DNA of 14,180 bases, taken from an uncultured Clostridia bacterium (GTDB taxonomy: Bacteria > Bacillota > Clostridia > Christensenellales > Aristaeellaceae). Position 1 is the first letter of the stretch, and each line of letters opens with the position of its first letter. The stretch covers positions 1 to 14,180 of the forward strand of contig CAKTXH010000062.1 in the NCBI GenBank assembly GCA_934630975.1, read 5' to 3'. The notes beneath the pieces were generated by a model, which ran no database searches, had not been told where the DNA came from, and saw only the letters and a list, made by a program, of their open reading frames with translations. Made by a program: the position numbers and the translations under genes. Of the stretch, positions 6,171 to 13,941 are shown in pieces.

Positions 6171-6971
6171 TCAATTTTTGAGTATTTTTTTGACGCTGCG
6201 GGCGATTTTGATCGTTTCCTCCTTGGGTATCCCACTGGTATCCACGCTGAACCACTTTTCCCCGTTGTCCCATGCGATACCGACGTAGTAATCCGCTTCA
6301 TTTTCCGGATGCTCGGTCTCAATCACGACAGCGGTCTGCCCGTTGATGTCCATATACGAGATGACCGCGCCTTCAATTCCGTTAACTTGTGTAGAATTCT
6401 CTCCCATTTCGCTGAAATTGATCACTCGTTCGCCCGATTCGGAAGTGTACTCGATGCATGGATATCCAGGAATATAACTCTTCCACGTCACCTCAAGACC
6501 CTCCGGCAGGTACGACGGGAAGTACTCACCCGGCCAGTCCGCCGGCACGTTAAACGCGGCGCCCTCGTCTTCCACCAGATTCATCTGCATGACGCCCTCA
6601 TCCCAGTCGATACGGATGAGCAGCTTCATCACCGCTGAGCGGATGAATTCCACGTTCGCTATTGCAAAGGGTGTGACCACAGCGACAGCCAGCACCACGC
6701 AGGCCGCAATTTCTACAACCCGCGGCACGATCCGCCGCAGGCGGGCGCTCCGGCTTCTGCGCCGCACAGCGCGTTCCTCCCGGTCAATCTGCGCCCGCAT
6801 CCGCCTCAAAAGCCGCTCTGCCCGCTCCTGTTCCTGCGGCGTCTCTGGCGTTTCGCTCTGCGCCATCCATTCCTGTGCCCACAGCGCGGCCTCCTGCGCG
6901 AAGGCCAGGCGGATCATCTGATCCAGATGCGCGTCCTGAATCTCCGGAAAATTCAAACGATTCTCATTCAT
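6171..6971 (-). CDS. DUF4367-type membrane protein, probable anti-sigma factor
   Basis: A 266-residue single-pass membrane protein. The N-terminal cytoplasmic part (1-80) is helical and charged, with an Arg-rich stretch at 70-80; one hydrophobic helix spans about 84-106; the outer part (about 140-266) matches the DUF4367 pattern. That pattern includes PSYLPEGLEV (152-161), a beta-rich core, IAWDNGEKWFSV (232-243) and a final PKEETIKIARSVKKIL helix. DUF4367 proteins are regularly encoded directly after sigma-70 family genes in Firmicutes and are taken as membrane-tethered sigma regulators. Its ATG at 6971 overlaps the sigma stop by 8 bases (ATGAATGA), and GGAGGAG lies just upstream inside the sigma gene, so the two are translationally coupled. 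It probably holds the sigma factor at the membrane until an outside signal is sensed. Direct proof of anti-sigma activity is lacking. Confidence 0.82.
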   Translation of the reverse strand: MNENRLNFPEIQDAHLDQMIRLAFAQEAALWAQEWMAQSETPETPQEQERAERLLRRMRAQIDREERAVRRRSRSARLRRIVPRVVEIAACVVLAVAVVTPFAIANVEFIRSAVMKLLIRIDWDEGVMQMNLVEDEGAAFNVPADWPGEYFPSYLPEGLEVTWKSYIPGYPCIEYTSESGERVINFSEMGENSTQVNGIEGAVISYMDINGQTAVVIETEHPENEADYYVGIAWDNGEKWFSVDTSGIPKEETIKIARSVKKILKN

Positions 6972-7530
6972 CGTCCTTCTCCTCCTGATAGACCTTCTGC
7001 CGGATTCGCTCCCGCCCCCGATGGATGTACCGCCGGACGCTGTCCACGCTGATGCCCATCAACTGCGCAATCTCCGCATCCGTCCTGTCTAGGTCAAACT
7101 TGAGCTGAATCGCCATGCACTCGCGCTCGGGCAATTCGCGGATGGCCATGCGCACCCGATCCAGTTCTTCGGACAGGACGATCTTTCCTTCCGTGTTGTC
7201 CCTGCCGGGTACCTGGCAGATGACCGCGTCCGGCATGTGCAGGAACTGGCTGTTCATTCGCTGATGTTTTTTCAGGTAGTTGAGCGACGTGTTTCGAACT
7301 GTCGAAACGATGTACAGACGCAGCGCATTTTTCTCCATGCCGCGCAGTTTATCGATCTTTTTGTATAAGGCGATGAGGCTATCCGAGACGATCTCGTCCG
7401 CGTCCGCGCTTTGCGGCACGATGCCAAAGGCCGTCACCATCATCAGCCTATGATGCTCCACAAAGAGCCACTCCATATAATCCCGGTCCGCTCCCTCCGG
7501 CATGACCGCGATTATCAGCGGCAACATCAT
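6964..7530 (-). CDS. Sigma-70 family RNA polymerase sigma factor, ECF-like
   Basis: A 188-residue sigma factor with only the two conserved ECF regions. Region 2 is at about 18-91 and contains DADEIVSDSLIALYKKI and VSTVRNTSLNYLKKHQR; region 4 is at about 124-180, with LPERECMAIQLKFDLDRT and a helix-turn-helix (AEIAQLMGISVDSVRRYIHRGRERIR). Regions 1 and 3 are missing, as expected. The start is ATG at 7530, 8 bases after GGGAGGG (7539-7545); a second ATG follows at once. It is the first gene of the block, and it overlaps the DUF4367 gene. It probably directs transcription of the small secreted genes and perhaps of itself. The likely trigger is envelope stress or an extracellular signal passed through the DUF4367 protein. 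The sigma call is firm, its regulon is inferred. Confidence 0.9.
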   Translation of the reverse strand: MMLPLIIAVMPEGADRDYMEWLFVEHHRLMMVTAFGIVPQSADADEIVSDSLIALYKKIDKLRGMEKNALRLYIVSTVRNTSLNYLKKHQRMNSQFLHMPDAVICQVPGRDNTEGKIVLSEELDRVRMAIRELPERECMAIQLKFDLDRTDAEIAQLMGISVDSVRRYIHRGRERIRQKVYQEEKDDE

Positions 7531-7565
7531 CCTGTTCGCCCTCCCGTTTTAACGTACATGCGCGG

Positions 7566-7586
7566 GCTCCCTTTCAAAAAGGAAGC
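7566..7586 (-). other. Stem-loop in the sigma gene leader
   Basis: GCTCCCTTT (7566-7574) and AAAGGAAGC (7578-7586) pair as a 9-bp stem with a 3-base loop in the minus-strand transcript, including one G-U pair. GCGC stretches on both sides could extend it. It lies about 20 bases upstream of the ribosome site and has no T-tract, so it is a leader structure rather than a terminator. Confidence 0.45.
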
Positions 7587-7662
7587 GCACATTCGTCTGC
7601 CCGCAAATCCGTATCCATTGTTCCGGTCCAAACACAGCTTACGGCACAGCCCCCTTGCCTAT

Positions 7663-7690
7663 ATTCTATCATACTTTGACCATATTACAA
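7663..7690 (-). promoter_or_regulatory. Candidate sigma-A promoter of the sigma-factor operon
   Basis: On the minus strand TTGTAA (7685-7690) and TAGAAT (7663-7668) are 16 bases apart, and the -10 box is preceded by TGA, an extended -10. This gives a leader of about 125 bases. A second candidate, CTGACA (7724-7729) with TATATG (7702-7707), also 16 bases apart, lies upstream; I cannot decide whether both are used. Confidence 0.5.
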
Positions 7691-7763
7691 ATCCTATTTT
7701 ACATATAGCACGACCGGGGGGACTGTCAGGCTAAGCATGAGCCGCCCTGCAAAAAAGAATAGA

Positions 7764-7801
7764 AAAAGATGCGAGAAGGTCTTTACCAACTCGCATCTTT
7801 T
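7764..7801 (-). terminator. Rho-independent terminator of the peptide-transport operon
   Basis: AAAAGATGCGAG (7764-7775) and CTCGCATCTTTT (7790-7801) form a perfect 12-bp stem. The loop can fold further by GGT/ACC pairs around CTTT. On the minus strand it is followed by a T-rich tail, and it lies 16 bases after the stop codon of oppF. Confidence 0.88.
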
Positions 7802-7816
7802 GTTTGTAATTTGAAA

Positions 7817-8761
7817 CTAGACATTCAGCATTTGCTGATAATTCTTCAATTCACTGGAATTGGCCAGCACAAAATGCCCCGGCTCAATTTCAGTAAATTC
7901 CGGCGAATGATGCGCATAGTCGTGCATACTCGGATCATACACCAGCAGCTTTTTCCGGCGTTCCGCATGCGGATTGGGCAGTGGGATGGCGGAAAGCAAC
8001 GCACGCGTATACGGATGAAGCGGATGGCTGTACAACGTTTCGGTATCCGCCAGCTCGACAATCTGCCCCAGATGAACAACTGCGATGCGGTCGCAGATGA
8101 AGCGCATCACGCTTAAATCGTGGGAAATAAACAGATAAGTCAACCTGCGCTCGCGCTGGAGCTTGGAGAGCAGATTGAGAACCTGCGCACGAATGGAGAC
8201 ATCCAGCGCGGAAATCGGTTCATCCGCAATCACGAATTCAGGCTGCATGATGAGCGCACGCGCAATGCCGATGCGCTGGCGCTGACCGCCGGAAAATTCA
8301 TGTGGAAAGCGGCTGGCAAACTCCGGCAGCAGACCTACGTCCGACAGCGCACGCGAAACGGCTTCGCTCACATATTCATGGCTGATATGCTTATGCATCG
8401 CGTAAAGTCCCTCGGCAACGATGTATTCCACCTTGGCACGCTCGTTGAGGGAAGCCATCGGATCCTGAAAAATCATCTGAATTTGGGATGTAATTTTCTG
8501 ATCGAGGGCATGCGGAATTTTGCCGCTGATCCGCTGCCCTTTGAAGCAGATTTCACCCGTAGTGATCGGCTGTATGCGCATGATGGAGCGTCCGATCGTC
8601 GTCTTGCCGGAACCGCTTTCGCCGACGACGCCGAACGTTTCGCCCCGATAAATGTCGAAACTGACATCCCGAACGGCGTGGAAGGCATACCGCCCCCGTC
8701 CGAACGTCACGCCGATGTTTTTAACGCTGAGCAGCACTTCTTTTTCATGGGTTTCACTCAT
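7817..8761 (-). CDS. oppF: Peptide ABC transporter ATP-binding protein, OppF-like
   Basis: A 314-residue ATPase, one of two that power peptide import. Walker A is GESGSGKT (47-54), the Q-loop is FQDPMASL (98-105), the signature is FSGGQ (156-160), Walker B is FVIADE (176-181), and the switch histidine is His214. The Opp/Dpp C-terminal segment follows (HPYTRALLSAIP), and the tail then ends in a His/Glu-rich stretch without the Cys cluster seen in many homologs. The ATG at 8761 has GGGAGGG 7 bases upstream and overlaps the oppD stop by 8 bases; the longer frame to 8833 has no site. It is the last gene of the operon, just before a strong terminator. Opp, Dpp and App systems cannot be told apart from sequence alone. 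Confidence 0.93.
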   Translation of the reverse strand: MSETHEKEVLLSVKNIGVTFGRGRYAFHAVRDVSFDIYRGETFGVVGESGSGKTTIGRSIMRIQPITTGEICFKGQRISGKIPHALDQKITSQIQMIFQDPMASLNERAKVEYIVAEGLYAMHKHISHEYVSEAVSRALSDVGLLPEFASRFPHEFSGGQRQRIGIARALIMQPEFVIADEPISALDVSIRAQVLNLLSKLQRERRLTYLFISHDLSVMRFICDRIAVVHLGQIVELADTETLYSHPLHPYTRALLSAIPLPNPHAERRKKLLVYDPSMHDYAHHSPEFTEIEPGHFVLANSSELKNYQQMLNV

Positions 8762-9794
8762 GAATATACCCTCCCATCTCCGCGATTTTATCCAGACAGG
8801 TTGGGCGCTCGATATGCGGCGCACGCGGATCAAGCAGCCATGTCCGCGCCTTGTGGGTCGGCGTTATTTCAAAATACGGCGGACGGTATTCAAAATCAAT
8901 CTTCAGCGCGTAAGGATTGCGCGGCGCAAACGCATCGCCCCGAACCGGACGGAACAGGTTCGGCGGCGTGCCCGCGATAGCAAAGAGATCCTTGCCGTGT
9001 TCGCCGAGCTGCGGCAGAGAGGAAAGCAGCGCCCAAGTATACGGATGACGCGCATCGAAGAAGATTTCGTCGCTTGTGCCAATTTCGACGATATCGCCCG
9101 CGTACATGACGGCGATTCTATCTGCAACGTTGGCAACCACGCCGAGGTCATGCGTGATATAGATCAGCGTCAGGCCATATTGCTTTTGCAGATCGCGCAG
9201 CAGGTGCAGAATCTGCGCCTGAATGGTGACGTCCAGCGCGGTCGTCGGTTCATCGCAGATGAGGATTTCCGGGTTGCAGGCAATTGCGATTGCGATGACG
9301 ACGCGTTGGCGCATGCCGCCGGAAAACTCGTGCGGATACTGTTTATAGCGCTTTTCCGGATTGACGATGCCTACATCGCGCAGAATTTCAATGGCACGCT
9401 GTTTGGCGGCACGCCCGCGAAGCCCCTGATGCAGCGTCAGCGTTTCGGCAATTTGCTTGCCGACAGACATCAGCGGGGACAGCGCGGTCATCGGGTCTTG
9501 AAAGACCATCGCGATGCGCTTACCGCGAATCTTGAGCCATTCCTTTTCGGTGGTATATGCGGCGATGTTTTCGCCGTCAAAGCGGATTGTACCGCTATCA
9601 ATGCGGCCGTTTCCATCCAGCATGCCCATGAAGGATTTGGTTAAAACGCTTTTGCCCGATCCGCTTTCGCCGACGATGGCAAGGCTTTCGCCCCGATACA
9701 GATCGAGCGACGCGCCGCGAATGGCGGTCAGAGTCTGCCCGCGCAGGGAAAAGCGAACCACCAGATCGCGGACGGACAGAATGGGTTCTGCCAT
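8754..9794 (-). CDS. oppD: Peptide ABC transporter ATP-binding protein, OppD-like
   Basis: A 346-residue ATPase that pairs with OppF under the two permeases. Walker A is GESGSGKS (42-49), the Q-loop is FQDPMTALSP (98-107), the signature is FSGGM (157-161), Walker B is LICDEP, and the switch histidine is His215. The C-terminal oligopeptide-transporter extension is present (HPYTWALLSSLP, then GTPPNLF), but the usual CxFAxRCxxA...C motif reads GDAFAPRNPYALKID, so the cysteines that bind an Fe-S cluster in some OppD proteins are absent. The ATG at 9794 is chosen because GGGAGGG (9801-9807) lies 6 bases upstream; the frame extends to 9836 without a site. It follows oppC by 13 bases and overlaps oppF by 8. 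Confidence 0.94.
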   Translation of the reverse strand: MAEPILSVRDLVVRFSLRGQTLTAIRGASLDLYRGESLAIVGESGSGKSVLTKSFMGMLDGNGRIDSGTIRFDGENIAAYTTEKEWLKIRGKRIAMVFQDPMTALSPLMSVGKQIAETLTLHQGLRGRAAKQRAIEILRDVGIVNPEKRYKQYPHEFSGGMRQRVVIAIAIACNPEILICDEPTTALDVTIQAQILHLLRDLQKQYGLTLIYITHDLGVVANVADRIAVMYAGDIVEIGTSDEIFFDARHPYTWALLSSLPQLGEHGKDLFAIAGTPPNLFRPVRGDAFAPRNPYALKIDFEYRPPYFEITPTHKARTWLLDPRAPHIERPTCLDKIAEMGGYIHE

Positions 9795-9807
9795 AGAGAG
9801 CCCTCCC

Positions 9808-10818
9808 TTACACATGGTTTCGCGGATCGGCAGCATCCGAAAAGGCGTTGCCGATCATGTAAAACGCAATCGTGATGATTGAAATGACGATTGCCGGGAA
9901 ATACAGCTGATAGACCAGCGAAGCGTTGAGCATCACCTGCTTGCCCTCGTTGATCAGGTTGCCCAGCGACGGGATGGTGACGGGCAGACCCAAGCCGATG
10001 TAGGTCAGAAAGACCTCCGTGCCAATCGCGCCGGGGACGGCCAGCGCCATGCGCAGCATGATGACGGAAACCATATAGGGCAGCAGATTGCGTGTGATGA
10101 TGCGCTGCGTGCTCGTGCCCAAACAGCGGGAAGCAAGGTTATATTCCCGGTCGCGGATGATGACGATCTGGTTGCGGATGAAGCGGGCCATCGAAAACCA
10201 GCCTGTCAGGCACATCACAAACGTCACCGTGAACAGCGAGGGGCGCAGCATATAGGCAAAAAGCATGCGGATGATCGTCGTCGGGATGTTGTCAATTACG
10301 TTGTAGATTTCGGTGAACAGGCGGTCGAGCTTGCGGACATAGCCCCACAGCGCGCCCATGACGATGCCGATGAGCGCTTCAAAGAAGGCAACCACCACGC
10401 CGATGAACAGCGAGGTGCGCGTACCGCTCCACAGCCGGCTCCACAAGTCCTGCCCGATGGCGTTTGTGCCGAACCAGAAGGCGCTGCTGGGCTGCTGGTT
10501 TTTGAGCATGAAGCCTGTTTCAGGGTCATTGTTGATCAGGTTGGGGTCGCGCTGACCGGGCAAAAGCGGCTGAATGAAGGTGAACAGCAGCAACAGGAGC
10601 AGCAGCCAGAGGAAGAACATCGCCGCCTTGTTTTTGCGGAACGCGCGCAGGGTCGAACCCCAATAGGAATAATTGGAATAGCCGCTGCGCTCGCCCGCGG
10701 TCGGGTCATACGAAGCGCGTTCAAAAAGCTCATCCGGCAGTTTGTCGGGATAGGTTTCCAAAAGAGATGCGACAGGCTTGGCTTTTTGAGCTGTGCCGTG
10801 TTTGAAAACATGAAGCAT
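9808..10818 (-). CDS. oppC: Peptide ABC transporter permease, OppC-like
   Basis: A 336-residue membrane permease of the binding-protein-dependent transport family. A cytoplasmic N-terminal tail of about 60 residues precedes the first helix (FFLWLLLLLLLFTFIQPL). The periplasm-equivalent loop holds the OppC-typical FWFGTNAIGQDLWSRLWSGTR, and five further helices follow. The EAA-type loop that docks onto the ATPase reads REYNLASRCLGTSTQRIITRN. The start ATG at 10818 shares one base with the oppB stop (TGATG), with AGGGAGG (10828-10834) upstream, so translation is coupled; the longer frame to 10863 lies within oppB. It forms the translocation channel with OppB. Confidence 0.94.
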   Translation of the reverse strand: MLHVFKHGTAQKAKPVASLLETYPDKLPDELFERASYDPTAGERSGYSNYSYWGSTLRAFRKNKAAMFFLWLLLLLLLFTFIQPLLPGQRDPNLINNDPETGFMLKNQQPSSAFWFGTNAIGQDLWSRLWSGTRTSLFIGVVVAFFEALIGIVMGALWGYVRKLDRLFTEIYNVIDNIPTTIIRMLFAYMLRPSLFTVTFVMCLTGWFSMARFIRNQIVIIRDREYNLASRCLGTSTQRIITRNLLPYMVSVIMLRMALAVPGAIGTEVFLTYIGLGLPVTIPSLGNLINEGKQVMLNASLVYQLYFPAIVISIITIAFYMIGNAFSDAADPRNHV

Positions 10819-11762
10819 CAGCGGCTGCCTCCCTTCTTGTACAGGCTGATTCGGGGATCGCATACGGCCATCGCGATATCGCCCAGCAGCAGACCGAACA
10901 CGCCCATCACCGCATAGAGCAGCACGACGGCCTGAACCACGGGGTTATCCTGCTTCTGGATGGCGGAAATCAGCAAACCGCCCATGCCCGGAATGGAGAA
11001 AAGCGCTTCCACGTAAATAGAGCCGGAAATCGTAAACAGAATGGTGCTGGGCAGATACTGTGCCAGCGGAATAAAGGCGTTTCGCATGACATGGCGGCGC
11101 ATGATGGCGTTGTTGGGCATGCCCTTGGCGCGAGCCAGCTTGATGTAGTCCCGGTTGAGTTCATCCACCATATAGCGTCGAATCCACATGGCATAGTTCG
11201 CGGTCGGTCCGAGTGCCATGCAGACCAACGGGAGGATGTAGCTGACGGGCTTGTTCGCGTTGAACAGCATGGGGAGCGGTGTGGACGCCGTAACAGAAAT
11301 CTGGATCATCAGATAATAGACAATGGGCGGCACGGCGTTGATGATGACGATATAACCCGTTCCGATCTTATCCCAAAAACCGCCCTTCCGCCGCGCCATC
11401 AGAACGCCCAGCGAGCAGCCCAGCAGCAGCGAAATGGCGATGGCGCCAAGACCGAAATTCACGGAATACGGCAGTTTTTTAGCCAGGATCTTGACCACGG
11501 GCGTCTTGGGCTGGAGCGTCACCGAACGCCCGAAATCCAGATGCACGAGATCGTCGTAAAAATTCAGCAGCTGCTTATACCATGGGTCAAGCAGCCCCAT
11601 GTTTTGCAGAATCTTCTGCTTGTTTTCCTCGGTCATGCTGTCCGCACGTCCGCCGAAATAGCCTTCGACCGGCATGAGCCGCATCAGCAGAAAGACTACG
11701 GTGACGACGATAAACATCGAAACAATCGCCGAGCTTAAACGTTTCAACAGGTACTTGAACAA
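10818..11762 (-). CDS. oppB: Peptide ABC transporter permease, OppB-like
   Basis: A 314-residue permease that begins with the OppB-typical MFKYLLKRLSSAIVSMFIVV first helix and has six helices. The EAA-type coupling loop is DYIKLARAKGMPNNAIMRRH, followed by RNAFIPLAQYL. The start is TTG at 11760-11762: GGGAGGG at 11769-11775 lies 6 bases upstream and there is no ATG nearby. The rare start codon and the hairpin-rich space before it suggest the permease is made at a lower level than the binding protein. It overlaps oppC by one shared base. Confidence 0.93.
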   Translation of the reverse strand: MFKYLLKRLSSAIVSMFIVVTVVFLLMRLMPVEGYFGGRADSMTEENKQKILQNMGLLDPWYKQLLNFYDDLVHLDFGRSVTLQPKTPVVKILAKKLPYSVNFGLGAIAISLLLGCSLGVLMARRKGGFWDKIGTGYIVIINAVPPIVYYLMIQISVTASTPLPMLFNANKPVSYILPLVCMALGPTANYAMWIRRYMVDELNRDYIKLARAKGMPNNAIMRRHVMRNAFIPLAQYLPSTILFTISGSIYVEALFSIPGMGGLLISAIQKQDNPVVQAVVLLYAVMGVFGLLLGDIAMAVCDPRISLYKKGGSR

Positions 11763-11787
11763 GCCTGTCCCTCCCTTGGGTGGCCGA

Positions 11788-11829
11788 TGTCATGGAGAAG
11801 CGCCTGCAATCGGACGCTTTTCCATGACA
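11788..11829. promoter_or_regulatory. Long stem-loop before oppB (hairpin C)
   Basis: TGTCATGGAGAAGCG (11788-11802) pairs with CGCTTTTCCATGACA (11815-11829) in a 15-bp stem with one wobble pair and a 12-base loop. It ends 12 bases before the oppB ribosome site and has no T-tract. Its outer arm overlaps the arm of the neighbouring hairpin (11825-11858), so the two cannot form together. Confidence 0.7.
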
Positions 11830-11858
11830 CCGGTGCGAAATTTGTTTTTCCGGTGTCA
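11825..11858. promoter_or_regulatory. Alternative stem-loop before oppB (hairpin B)
   Basis: TGACACCGG (11825-11833) and CCGGTGTCA (11850-11858) form a perfect 9-bp stem with a 16-base loop. Bases 11825-11829 are also needed by the long hairpin at 11788-11829, so the transcript can adopt one or the other. Confidence 0.65.
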
Positions 11859-11876
11859 GGATTCCAGTGAAAAAGA

Positions 11877-11908
11877 AACCTCCTCATCCTGAAAAAGAGG
11901 AGGAGGTT
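11877..11908 (-). terminator. Partial terminator after the binding-protein gene (hairpin A)
   Basis: AACCTCCTC (11877-11885) and GAGGAGGTT (11900-11908) form a 9-bp stem, followed on the minus strand by TCTTTTTC. It lies 21 bases past the stop codon of the binding protein. A leaky terminator here would give the common pattern of abundant binding protein and fewer permease transcripts. Confidence 0.65.
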
Positions 11909-11929
11909 CGGGATTGCGGGGGATTTAAT

Positions 11930-13834
11930 TTACTTCAACGCAGCCAGACGGGCGTCACGCTCGGCTTCCCACTCTGCCAGCAGCTCGGCGTACTCATCCA
12001 TGCCGAACGGCGTTTCGTAAATCCACTGATACTTGTAGCGATTTTCGGACGCGCCAAACGGAGCATACTGCGATTCGAACGGATTGAGATAGCTGGCCAC
12101 ATAGCCGCCGCCATCCATGCAGAACGGGATGACATAGGCCTCGTCAATCAGCCATGCCTCGGCTTCGGCGAGAATGGCGTAGCGCTTCGCCAAATCCTGC
12201 TCGGCGAAAGCCGGCTCAACCATGTTGTCGTAAACCAGATCCGTCCAGTAACCGCCCAGCCGATCCTGCCGCGCGTCAGGCGTGTCAGCTGTCGCAGGCT
12301 TGCCCAGTCCGTTGCCCATGAAGAGATAAGCGTATTTCTGCGAAACGCGGAACGGATCGGTGAAGGTATACGGATCGGCGTAATCCGGTCCCCAATAGAC
12401 TTCCATGAAGGAATAGTTTCCGGCGCGGCGGGTGGTATTCAGGTAGTCGTCGTTGGAATAGCCTTCCAGCACGATGTCGATGTAATCGCTGCCCAGCAGC
12501 TTTTCGAGCTGCTGCTCCACAACCTGCGCCCGCTGGGTCAAATCCGCTTTGCCGGTGTTATACGGCATATAGAGCTTGACCGGGAAGGTGACGCCTGCGG
12601 CGGTCAGCTCTTCGACAGCCTTCGCCTTGTATTCGAGCGCAAGATCGGCGTTGTAGGAATCCGTGTTGGAAATCGCCGCAAGGCTTCCGGTCTGCGTATA
12701 TTCGCCCGCGCCGGTCGCAAAGCCCGGAGGCGTAATCGTGTTGATCATCAGGCTGCGTGCGGAAGTTTCATCAGAAACCTTGGTCATCATCGCGGCGACG
12801 CGATCCAGCGCATGGAAGATGGATTTGCGGAAGTTCTTGTTCTGCGCCGCGAGGAAATAATTCTCCGGGTCGTATTCCTCCGGATAGGTGTAGCTGCCGT
12901 CAGCCGCCTTGATGTAGTAGTTGAACGCATACCAGTAAGAATAGTTGAACGCCGCGCGGCCGGGACGGATCATTTGGGAAAGCTCCGGATCATCCAGCCA
13001 CGTCTGCGCCTCGGAGGCCGTCAGCGAAGCCGTCATGATCTCGCCGCGCTTGAACAGCTCCGCGCCGAGCGTCGAGGCTTCCGAATTGAACGTTTCGTTC
13101 AGTTCTTCGATGTGGATGTTGTCGATATCCCAATAGGTCGGGTTACGCTTGAGCACGCGATAGGCGCTCGGCTCCCAATCGGTCAGGATGTACGCGCCGC
13201 AATACAGATACGTGTAGTTGCTCGTGCCAAAATCCTCGCCCATCTCTTCGCCAAATTCGCGGTTGCACGGCATAAAGCAGACGTAGGAAAGCATGGATTC
13301 AAAGTAGGCGACCGGCTGTTCGAGCGTATATTCGAGCGTGTAATCGTCAATTGCCTTGACGCCGACCTCCGACCAATCACATTCGCCGTTGAAATACGCT
13401 TCGGCGTTTTTGATGACGTAGAGAATGTCGCTCGTCTTGGAAACCTGCGTCAGCGAACTGTCCAGAATGCGGCTGGCGGAATACACAAAGTCATCCGCCA
13501 CCACATCCGCGCCGTATTCTTCCATATCCGCGGTCATCCACTTGACGTCCTTGCGCAGATGGAACGTCCAAGTCAAGCCGTCCTCACTGCATTCCCAGCT
13601 TTCCGCCAGACAGGGCTGAAGGATACCGTAATTGTCGTATTCCACCAGCGTATCAATGAAATTGGCGCACATTTCGGAACTGGATTCATACATGTAATTC
13701 AGAGAAGGCCAATCGCTGCTGTATACGTCATAATAGATTTGTTCAGCGGCTTTGGGCTTATCGGTTTCGGCAAGCGCGGGGATGCTCGAAACCAGCAGAG
13801 CGGCCGTCAGCAAAGATGTGATCAGTTTCTTCAT
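11930..13834 (-). CDS. oppA: Peptide ABC transporter solute-binding protein, SBP_bac_5 family
   Basis: A 634-residue extracytoplasmic binding protein of the OppA/DppA cluster. It shows the family block LAESWECSEDGLTWTFHLRKDVKW near residue 80, an RNPTYWD element near 230, and a C-terminal lobe with EVYWGPDYADPYTF and WLIDEAYVIPF. The Sec signal is MKKLITSLLTAALLVSS with cleavage likely after Ala-Leu-Ala (residue 22). No lipobox cysteine is present, unlike most Gram-positive binding proteins. The ATG at 13834 follows AGGGAGG (13844-13850, spacing 9); the frame extends to 13963, but that part crosses the promoter. It is the first gene of the operon, separated from oppB by 167 bases of hairpins. 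The ligand (oligopeptide, dipeptide or other) cannot be read from sequence, so the symbol is by position and family only. Confidence 0.93.
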   Translation of the reverse strand: MKKLITSLLTAALLVSSIPALAETDKPKAAEQIYYDVYSSDWPSLNYMYESSSEMCANFIDTLVEYDNYGILQPCLAESWECSEDGLTWTFHLRKDVKWMTADMEEYGADVVADDFVYSASRILDSSLTQVSKTSDILYVIKNAEAYFNGECDWSEVGVKAIDDYTLEYTLEQPVAYFESMLSYVCFMPCNREFGEEMGEDFGTSNYTYLYCGAYILTDWEPSAYRVLKRNPTYWDIDNIHIEELNETFNSEASTLGAELFKRGEIMTASLTASEAQTWLDDPELSQMIRPGRAAFNYSYWYAFNYYIKAADGSYTYPEEYDPENYFLAAQNKNFRKSIFHALDRVAAMMTKVSDETSARSLMINTITPPGFATGAGEYTQTGSLAAISNTDSYNADLALEYKAKAVEELTAAGVTFPVKLYMPYNTGKADLTQRAQVVEQQLEKLLGSDYIDIVLEGYSNDDYLNTTRRAGNYSFMEVYWGPDYADPYTFTDPFRVSQKYAYLFMGNGLGKPATADTPDARQDRLGGYWTDLVYDNMVEPAFAEQDLAKRYAILAEAEAWLIDEAYVIPFCMDGGGYVASYLNPFESQYAPFGASENRYKYQWIYETPFGMDEYAELLAEWEAERDARLAALK

Positions 13835-13864
13835 CAGAAAATACCTCCCTTTCCGGCTTTGAAA

Positions 13865-13906
13865 CAAGAGAGAATGAATGACGAGAAAACATTCGATTCT
13901 CTTTTG
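13865..13906 (-). other. Stem-loop at the mRNA 5' end of the peptide-transport operon
   Basis: CAAGAGAGAAT (13865-13875) pairs with ATTCTCTTTTG (13896-13906) in 11 bp including one wobble. AATG/CATT adds four inner pairs after a small bulge, leaving a 9-base loop. The predicted transcription start is near 13906, so the hairpin would sit at the very 5' end, where such structures are known to protect mRNA from decay. Confidence 0.55.
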
Positions 13907-13912
13907 CGAAGA

Positions 13913-13941
13913 AATATACCAGAAACGAAAGATAATTGCAA
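13913..13941 (-). promoter_or_regulatory. Sigma-A promoter of the peptide-transport operon
   Basis: On the minus strand TTGCAA (13936-13941) and TATATT (13913-13918) are separated by exactly 17 bases, and TGG directly before the -10 box gives an extended -10. The start of transcription is expected near 13906, giving a leader of about 70 bases before the binding-protein ATG. Confidence 0.75.

Noticed and set aside
1368..7582. A shared 14-base word CCTTTCAAAAAGGA at 1368-1381 and 7569-7582, both intergenic
   Set aside because: One shared 14-base palindromic word is within chance for a window of this size, and the flanks are not similar.
8120..9644. Long plus-strand open frames opposite oppF and oppD
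   Set aside because: They lie fully antisense to two proteins with all ATPase motifs intact, and they have no start sites or domains.
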